Of a stretch of DNA of 34,958 nucleotides, positions 29,472 to 34,958 are shown piece after piece; the first letter of the stretch is position 1; every line of letters starts with the position of its first letter. Below the pieces are notes generated by a model. The model was not told the DNA's origin and did no database searches. It saw nothing but the letters and a program-made list of their open reading frames with translations. Source of the stretch: a virus; the IMG/VR virus record IMGVR_UViG_3300044644_000440, positions 1 to 34,958 of that record; one strand, given 5' to 3'. Both the position numbers and the translations under genes were made by a program.

Positions 29472-30275
29472 TTAGTCTTTCATGTAGCTGAGTTTTTCTT
29501 GGTCCGCCCAAGGGACAAGAGATGAAATGTTTTCAATAGTCATATTGAGTTTTGGGCAGTGAACAAACTTAGGAGACTGTGGATTCCGATTGATGCAACT
29601 AGTGCATGCGTGAACATAATCAACATTATGGAGTTTGTCCACCTTCTCGCCCCAAACGCCATCTAGTTTTTCGTAACGGTCTGAATCGTATGGGACATTG
29701 TTACTTTCAATGTATTCCCAGATATCCGCATGAGTCCAGTCTTGAAGCGGAAACATCATGGTCGCTTGCTCCATAAGCACCCTAGATTCAATCCGTGTTC
29801 CAGCATCTCCTCCAAGAATTGGATCAGAATCGCAACCTTTGTGGCCGATCCATAAACAATCAAATTCAGGGACTTCAAGATAGTGTTGTTTTGGACGCTT
29901 CAGAATATCCAAAGCACAAACAAATTTGCTATTGTTTGTTGGTTCAGTGATTCCGGTTGGACAAGTTAAGATGGTTGAGTTTACTTTGTAGTGATTCTGA
30001 ACTTCCCATTCGTCCCCTTCTTGTTGGAACGCGGACTGATATGGATGCCATGAATAAATAAGCAGCTCCCAGTCTTGGGTGATCTTATCGTGAAACTTGT
30101 ATTTAGATGGTTGCCATGGTTCACGAAAAAATACCAATGGCAAATCAATTCCCATATCACGCATGATATGCAACAATACCATGCTGTCCTTGCCTCCAGA
30201 CCAACAAATCATTCCTTTTGGGAAGTGTTTTGCGCCAGATGCAATTAGCTCTTTTGTTTTTTCAAGTTTTGTCAT
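29472..30275 (-). CDS. PAPS reductase-like (adenine nucleotide alpha hydrolase) protein
   Basis: A 267-aa protein with the PP-loop motif SGGKDS (26-31) in MICWSGGKDSMVLLHIMRDM. It has the FREPWQPS segment, several cysteines (TCPTG, VCALD, GCDSD) and a C-terminal CTSC with a further HCPK, possible zinc or Fe-S ligands. PAPS-reductase-family proteins activate sulfate compounds or, in DndC, modify DNA; which applies here is not visible. It is oddly placed among ejection genes, with a TAATG overlap upstream and a 3-nt gap downstream. Confidence 0.75.
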   Translation of the reverse strand: MTKLEKTKELIASGAKHFPKGMICWSGGKDSMVLLHIMRDMGIDLPLVFFREPWQPSKYKFHDKITQDWELLIYSWHPYQSAFQQEGDEWEVQNHYKVNSTILTCPTGITEPTNNSKFVCALDILKRPKQHYLEVPEFDCLWIGHKGCDSDPILGGDAGTRIESRVLMEQATMMFPLQDWTHADIWEYIESNNVPYDSDRYEKLDGVWGEKVDKLHNVDYVHACTSCINRNPQSPKFVHCPKLNMTIENISSLVPWADQEKLSYMKD

Positions 30276-31147
30276 TAAATAAGTGCCGCTCCTGCTGCTG
30301 TGCCACCCATTGCACCAAGTCCTCCTGCAATACCACCAACAGCAGATCCAATACCACCAAATAATCCTGATGAATAAGATGCTTGAGATTGTGCATTAGC
30401 GGCTTGAGCTTGAAGCATGTTTTGTCTTTGGGCTGCTCCAAGGTTAAGTCCCGTGTCTGGGTTAATCAAGCCCGGAGTCCCGCGACCGATCTGCCCCATG
30501 CCCATTCCAAGCATTTGTTGCCCAGATTGATACGAGAGCGGTTGCTGACTTAGCAGAGCAAGGCCCGGTTGGGTATAAAACCCTTGAGCGGCGTTATACG
30601 ACTGATTGGCAGCTTGAGCAGCTTCAGCGCGTTTGCGAGCCATAACGTCCTCACGCCCCATCGCTTCGCTGACAATGCCAAGGTTGCCTCCAAGCCGTCC
30701 AGATGCTTGAAACCCTTCACGCACTTGCTGTTCATAACCCCGGCGTTCTTGTGGACTGACTCCCTGAGCAGCCGCCCTAGCGCGTTCAGCTTCCTGAGAG
30801 AAGCCTTGAACCACTGCCGCTTGTTCTGGCGAAAGACCCTCCATAACACCACGGGTAAGCGGTGCTTGACCAGCCATTTGGCCTAGTTCGCCTTCACGCG
30901 CTGCTCCCAGTTGTTGACCTGCTTCTTGCGACGCCATCCGGCTAAGCCCAAACAAGCCTTCCTGACCACCAACGCCACCTAAAAAGCTAGAGATGTCTCC
31001 AAGGTTCAGCCCTTGAAACTCTGGACGAAACTGCTTTTCAAATCCAAGGACTTGCGGAAGCGCACTACCATAAGCTGATACGAATTTTCCAATGTCCGCA
31101 CCATAATCTGCCGTTGGTGCTTTGACTTTTTTAGGCTTACTTCCCAT
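30275..31147 (-). CDS. Gly/Ala/Gln-rich internal virion protein
   Basis: A 290-aa low-complexity protein rich in Gly, Ala, Gln and Ser. Residues 1-20 are basic (MGSKPKKVKAPTADYG), the middle is helical and Gln-rich, and residues about 265-290 form a Gly/Ala-rich hydrophobic stretch (GGIGSAVGGIAGGLGAMGG) that could insert into a membrane. Such features are typical of DNA-ejection proteins of short-tailed phages. The stop shares a base with the next ATG. Confidence 0.55.
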   Translation of the reverse strand: MGSKPKKVKAPTADYGADIGKFVSAYGSALPQVLGFEKQFRPEFQGLNLGDISSFLGGVGGQEGLFGLSRMASQEAGQQLGAAREGELGQMAGQAPLTRGVMEGLSPEQAAVVQGFSQEAERARAAAQGVSPQERRGYEQQVREGFQASGRLGGNLGIVSEAMGREDVMARKRAEAAQAANQSYNAAQGFYTQPGLALLSQQPLSYQSGQQMLGMGMGQIGRGTPGLINPDTGLNLGAAQRQNMLQAQAANAQSQASYSSGLFGGIGSAVGGIAGGLGAMGGTAAGAALI

Positions 31148-31156
31148 ATTCTTGTA

Positions 31157-31480
31157 TTATTTGAGTTTCGAGTAAAATTGTTGCATGTCGTATGACCTTA
31201 TCCGAGGAGAATTCTTAAACTCACGCCGGAATGCGATGTGTTCAAAGTCATTGCGGAACTTTCTAAGAGCTTTCCGCATGTCACCAGCGCACATGGTGAC
31301 AAAGAGTGTGTTGGAATGGTGAACTTCACAGGCTTGCTCTGGAGACTCTTCTTGCGAGTAGAAGCATAAGGCAAAGCATTCAGCGTCAGAAATGACAACA
31401 CCAAAGCATAGGTGCCAATACAAAAGTTCGTGAAAGTCTTCGCCATATATCTTTATTGCTTCTCCTAAGTGCTTGTTCAT
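31157..31480 (-). CDS. Conserved phage protein, unknown role (107 aa)
   Basis: A 107-aa protein with TLFVTMCAGDMRKALRKFRN (about 58-77) and a basic end in which FEHIAFRREFKNSPRIRSYD stands out. The same phrases (CAGDMRxAL, IAF, RxYS) recur in a small protein found beside head and tail genes of podoviruses. Its role is unknown. It lies between the fibre and the ejection genes, 9 nt before the latter. Confidence 0.55.
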   Translation of the reverse strand: MNKHLGEAIKIYGEDFHELLYWHLCFGVVISDAECFALCFYSQEESPEQACEVHHSNTLFVTMCAGDMRKALRKFRNDFEHIAFRREFKNSPRIRSYDMQQFYSKLK

Positions 31481-31482
31481 TT

Positions 31483-32259
31483 TTATTCGTAAACGATGTT
31501 AACGGAGCCACCGTCAAATACATCTGTTCCGTTTGTGGTCGTAAGTCTTATTCTGTCTAATGTGCCAGATAAAGTTACGTTTCCACCACCAGATAAAACG
31601 AAATTATCAGACCCGTTAAATAATCCGCCAGAATGAGAAGCAACCCATTGGTTTCCTGATATTTTGACAAACGTTATAACCAGATACCTAATGTCATTAG
31701 CACTAGTTCCACTCAATCCAAATCCAGTTGATGAAAACCCACTTATTGTGGAGGTTGATCTAAATAACCCGTGATAACTTAAATACCCGGATACACTAAA
31801 TCCAGACGAATCTCCAAGTTGGACGATTGGAATTGATCCCCCGTTTGTGCTAAAACCAGATATAACAAGTGAAATCCTTTTAACCCAAGAGGGGATTCCT
31901 GTAAAGTCAACAGTGGTTCCACTTGTTGTTGTTTTTGCCGTTTCCAAAGTTAATGGTTGACTTAACTTTGATGGTGTCACATTGGAGTCAGCAATCTTTC
32001 CAGTCGTCACGTTCAAATCTGCAATCTTGGCAGTGGTGACATTTAAGTCTTTGATTGAAATTGCTAGGACAGAATCTGCTGCCATCTCACTCGACGTAAT
32101 TCCTTGTGTGCGAACCTTCAACTGGCCGGAAACGATATCAAGGGTAGTTCCGAAGATAGCGTCAGTCGTCATCGTCGTTTGATCGATGATATTATTCATC
32201 TTCGTGCTAGTGATTGTGTCAGTAGCTGTGAAAGTGTAAGTTGTATTGACTGCGCCCAT
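31483..32259 (-). CDS. Tail fibre-like protein with short repeats
   Basis: A 258-aa protein. Residues about 50-95 contain three tandem copies of a roughly 10-residue unit (IKDLNVTTAKI, IADLNVTTGKI, IADSNVTPSKL), as in triple-stranded beta-helical fibre shafts. The C-terminal half starts FTGIPSWVKRISLVISGFST and is Gly/Ser-rich beta sheet, a common fibre tip for receptor contact. It lies next to the 815-aa tail protein, and the copies are also visible as DNA repeats near 31990-32060. Confidence 0.65.
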   Translation of the reverse strand: MGAVNTTYTFTATDTITSTKMNNIIDQTTMTTDAIFGTTLDIVSGQLKVRTQGITSSEMAADSVLAISIKDLNVTTAKIADLNVTTGKIADSNVTPSKLSQPLTLETAKTTTSGTTVDFTGIPSWVKRISLVISGFSTNGGSIPIVQLGDSSGFSVSGYLSYHGLFRSTSTISGFSSTGFGLSGTSANDIRYLVITFVKISGNQWVASHSGGLFNGSDNFVLSGGGNVTLSGTLDRIRLTTTNGTDVFDGGSVNIVYE

Positions 32260-32262
32260 ACT

Positions 32263-34710
32263 TTATTTCTGTGAAATGATTTGTCTATTCGTCACTGACC
32301 CAGCAACTTTTACTGAATTGATCTTGGGTGATCCGATAGTTCTTGTCAAGATCATAGTTCCCGTGTAACCACGGATTCCAGCCAGCCTGCACCTAATACT
32401 TGCCGTCTCAGCTTCATTCGGAGTGCTTGGAGCAAGAACTTCTCCACCAAGGAACTGGGTAGTCGTTCCAATCTCGGATGCGTTGTCTGGATCTTCAGCA
32501 GCGAAGGAAATAAGATACTCTCCAGAGTCACCAGCAAGATTTTGCATGATGATTTGAGCATCTGTGAACCTTTTACGATCCATGCTGCCTAAATCATATC
32601 CCCGAGTCGTAAGCGACGAGTTGATTGTTGGCGTTACAAGTGATCCCCCCACGTTTGACACGTTAAGTCGATCAACTGAGCTATCAACAGCATCAATTTG
32701 ATGCAAGCCGCCATTGCCAGTCACGGCATAAAGCTCGTTTCTAATACCGGCGCCACCAGTAATGAAGTTTTTAATCAAGAATCGCGAATCACCATAGGTA
32801 TCAAGCGACTCCCAACCACTATTCTTAAAGTTATACACCAAAATTGAGTTGTTTCCAACTGCATCATTGGCACCAACAGCGGAATCTAGGGCAACAGCAA
32901 GGTAGTATCGGTTATCAAACAGGATTCCTACCGCATCTTCCGCGTAATTCTTGTTGATCCGGTCGATGTATGGCTGAATGTCACGAGAGAGAGGCTCTTC
33001 AGAACCACGAAGGTTGTAATCATTGAGGAATTCAATGGAATACACCCCATCGTCTGACAGGAACATCATCATGTTGCCACGCATGACAACAGATTTGCGT
33101 GCTAAACACCCAACTTCGGACGTAAGTTCTTTAACGGTAACGTCAAGAAGGCTCCCCTGGGTCCCTTTCACTAAATGAAGACTGTTTCTATTTAGGACAA
33201 CAAGTCCATCGTCATAGAAACCGTGCATTCCAACAACAAAATCCGCTGTTCCACCACTGATGCGGAACTGGTTTTCGATTTGATCGAATGTCGTCGTATC
33301 AAGAATGTCTGATACGGCAATCTCGTCTGTGATCTTTCTGCTGGTGTATGTTACATCATCGTAATCGCCAGACTGGTCGTAGTAATACGGAACCCACAAA
33401 CGTCGTTGGAAGTGGATACCCCAAGGTGCACCGGGTTGGTGCATAAACCCACCACCAACGCTAAATCTACCCCCGAATTCAAACGTATCAGATGTAGTGT
33501 TAGTGTTGTAATTACCCACTGGAGCATACCACTTAATTGAGGTAGTTGTCGCAGTTACAACTTGGTATTCTTTGCCGACCATTTCGGCAAAATCAGGAGT
33601 TGTTGCTTGGCGAACAATAATAATGTCTCCACTCTTAACTGTGACATTACCAGCTACCGTTGCAGTTACTAAACCACTCACCACATCCACATCTCTTTCC
33701 GTGATGTTAAATGTTTGAGGCTGAGTGTAAGCTCCGCCCGGAGAAAGCGTGAACCCATCAGTGGCAGTGGCTACACTTACTCCAAACGCAAAGTTCTGGC
33801 TGGTGGTGAACACATAGGTAAACGTGTCCTGATCGACTACTGATGCGACCGCAAACGTCCCATTTGCAGGAGTTCCACCAGTAAGGCCAGCAATCGTGAT
33901 GCTTGTCCCAACCAGCAGTCCGTGCTCGCGCACTGACATCGTTACGGTAGTCGTTCCAGCTTGTGATGCTGACAAGATAGGCCTTCCATTTGGATACCAC
34001 TCAAATGCTTGTTGCTCATCACGGAATAGCATCACCTTGTCGAACACTTGAATCATCTCAGTATCACCACCAAGCGACTGCCCAGATGGATACGGGATGT
34101 CAGTAACAGCAAAAGTAGCCAAGTCAATTTTCTTAGCAACTGTGTCCATTGCCACAATTACGTATTCCTTGTTGCTCGTATTCGGATCACTAAACAAGCA
34201 CGAAGCCCTTACGTTGGCATTGGCATTGTCGTTAATTGGCATCTGCGACAGTGTGCCGGAAACGTCAGTTGGAGCAGTAGTAACACCAGCAATCGCGTAG
34301 CTTAGCGTGTTGGCATCGACATAAGTAAGCAAGTAGCTTCCATTAAACGAAGCATCTAATCCAGCAATCGTAGCCCACCCAGAGCTATCAACGGCAAACC
34401 CATGAGCTGCCACAGTAATCCGCACAGTCCCAGTGACAGGGATTGTTACATTGGAGATGGTCTTAGCAGAATCAATCAAGTAGAATGGTAACTGCAATGG
34501 AGTCTGTCCAGTGGTCAACGCACTCGTCTTTTCAACCACTCCTTTACGTGGCTTCCAATACCCCTCCATGCGCCCATTCAACGACTCCCTTACCTCGCCC
34601 TCTTTGAGCTGGTTAAGTTGAAGTCTTTGATTTACGCTAAAGAACCCACGATCAGCAGTCTCGCCAATCGCTGAATCCATCGCGCTACCACTCTGGGCAA
34701 ACTGGGACAT
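32263..34710 (-). CDS. Large beta-rich tail/neck protein
   Basis: An 815-aa beta-rich protein. Residues about 90-330 contain repeated HGF/HGL-type Ig-like units (AAHGFAVDSSGWATIAGLD and REHGLLVGTSITIAGLTGG). The middle (about 400-660) has blade-like repeats (FQRRLWVPYYYDQSGDYDD, VVGMHGFYDDGLVVLNRNSL) resembling the beta-propeller of T7 gp12- or P22 gp10-like tail hub/stabilisation proteins. It probably forms the tail tube or hub under the portal. The start is one base from the upstream stop. Confidence 0.55.
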   Translation of the reverse strand: MSQFAQSGSAMDSAIGETADRGFFSVNQRLQLNQLKEGEVRESLNGRMEGYWKPRKGVVEKTSALTTGQTPLQLPFYLIDSAKTISNVTIPVTGTVRITVAAHGFAVDSSGWATIAGLDASFNGSYLLTYVDANTLSYAIAGVTTAPTDVSGTLSQMPINDNANANVRASCLFSDPNTSNKEYVIVAMDTVAKKIDLATFAVTDIPYPSGQSLGGDTEMIQVFDKVMLFRDEQQAFEWYPNGRPILSASQAGTTTVTMSVREHGLLVGTSITIAGLTGGTPANGTFAVASVVDQDTFTYVFTTSQNFAFGVSVATATDGFTLSPGGAYTQPQTFNITERDVDVVSGLVTATVAGNVTVKSGDIIIVRQATTPDFAEMVGKEYQVVTATTTSIKWYAPVGNYNTNTTSDTFEFGGRFSVGGGFMHQPGAPWGIHFQRRLWVPYYYDQSGDYDDVTYTSRKITDEIAVSDILDTTTFDQIENQFRISGGTADFVVGMHGFYDDGLVVLNRNSLHLVKGTQGSLLDVTVKELTSEVGCLARKSVVMRGNMMMFLSDDGVYSIEFLNDYNLRGSEEPLSRDIQPYIDRINKNYAEDAVGILFDNRYYLAVALDSAVGANDAVGNNSILVYNFKNSGWESLDTYGDSRFLIKNFITGGAGIRNELYAVTGNGGLHQIDAVDSSVDRLNVSNVGGSLVTPTINSSLTTRGYDLGSMDRKRFTDAQIIMQNLAGDSGEYLISFAAEDPDNASEIGTTTQFLGGEVLAPSTPNEAETASIRCRLAGIRGYTGTMILTRTIGSPKINSVKVAGSVTNRQIISQK

Positions 34711-34958
34711 TACGCGTAGTAAACGATCACCACACCGGATGTCAGGATCACTTGGCTGAAGTCACCGCCAATACCCAAGCCCGCAGGAAGGGTAATGGTC
34801 TGCAACCTTGATGCACCAGTGATGCTCCCAGACGCACTAGCCACAGTAGCCAACACAGCGTCATTGACCACCTGAATCCAGCGGATCTTGCCAGTGTAAG
34901 TAGTTGCCGCAGTGGAAAGCACAATGCCTCCACCTTGACCCTGTAAATCATATGCAAC
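34710..34958 (-). CDS. Partial structural protein, cut by window edge
   Basis: The frame stays open to the right edge (at least 82 codons before the stop), so the 5' end is missing. Readable residues include QGQGGGIVLSTAATTYTGKI and RWIQVVNDAVLATVASASGS, ending VILTSGVVIVYYA, a pattern seen in small beta-rich phage proteins next to tail genes. A GTG at 34922 could be an internal start but the upstream frame looks coding too. It overlaps the 815-aa gene by one base. Confidence 0.6.
   Translation of the reverse strand, partial: VAYDLQGQGGGIVLSTAATTYTGKIRWIQVVNDAVLATVASASGSITGASRLQTITLPAGLGIGGDFSQVILTSGVVIVYYA

Noticed and set aside
1-34958. CRISPR array, integrase or insertion sequence
   Set aside because: No regularly spaced repeats, tyrosine or serine recombinase, or transposase motifs were seen.

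Overview
The window is a piece of a tailed-phage genome or prophage, most likely podovirus-like. It has a full set of virion genes: small and large terminase, portal, scaffold, major capsid, connector, ejection-type proteins and tail proteins. There is no tape-measure or tail-tube/sheath set. No integrase, DNA polymerase, primase or replicative helicase is visible, and the gene at the right edge runs off the end, so the genome is probably incomplete here. The host cannot be fixed from sequence. Most starts on both arms lack a Shine-Dalgarno sequence and follow A/C-rich, G-poor leaders, which suggests a host with weak SD dependence (for example Bacteroidota or Verrucomicrobiota; inference only).

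Layout. Positions 1-717 hold no convincing gene but several hairpins and short repeats. From 718 to 10582 all genes lie on the + strand and are packed tightly, often with ATGA or TAATG overlaps. They are early genes: small unknowns and zinc ribbons, a stand-alone DnaA domain IV protein (3204), a recombination module of RecT-like annealing protein, 52-aa protein, DUF3799/PD-(D/E)XK exonuclease and SSB-like protein (3812-5866), an HNH endonuclease (5920), a RuvC-like resolvase (6832), coiled-coil and helix-turn-helix proteins, two genes overlapping out of frame (9619 and 9699), and a DnaC-like AAA+ ATPase (9995). This arm converges on a minus-strand late arm at about 10.6-10.8 kb.

The minus arm, read from high to low coordinates, runs as follows: a partial structural gene, an 815-aa beta-rich tail/neck protein, a tail-fibre-like protein, ejection-type proteins with an embedded PAPS-reductase-like gene, a 1160-aa virion protein with an HEAGH zinc-protease motif, small terminase, large terminase, AT-hook-like protein, portal, four small proteins (three strongly basic), scaffold, capsid, a decoration-like protein, a terminator, connector proteins, and a fibre-like protein. 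It ends in a lysis cassette whose four tiny membrane or lipoprotein genes (12326-12923) precede an Amidase_3 endolysin, a metallophosphoesterase and a winged-helix protein. Two small plus-strand genes (17698-18253) sit inside this minus arm.

The most unusual object is in the large terminase (21452-23995). A 315-residue intein (22832-23776) interrupts the Walker A motif between GGNR and SGKT. Its homing endonuclease is not encoded in the intein frame. A complete HNH endonuclease gene (22963-23694) lies on the opposite strand inside the intein, with its own promoter-like sequence, while the sense frame stays open through the whole antisense gene. The other HNH gene (5920) has a related upstream element with the same spacing to its ATG.
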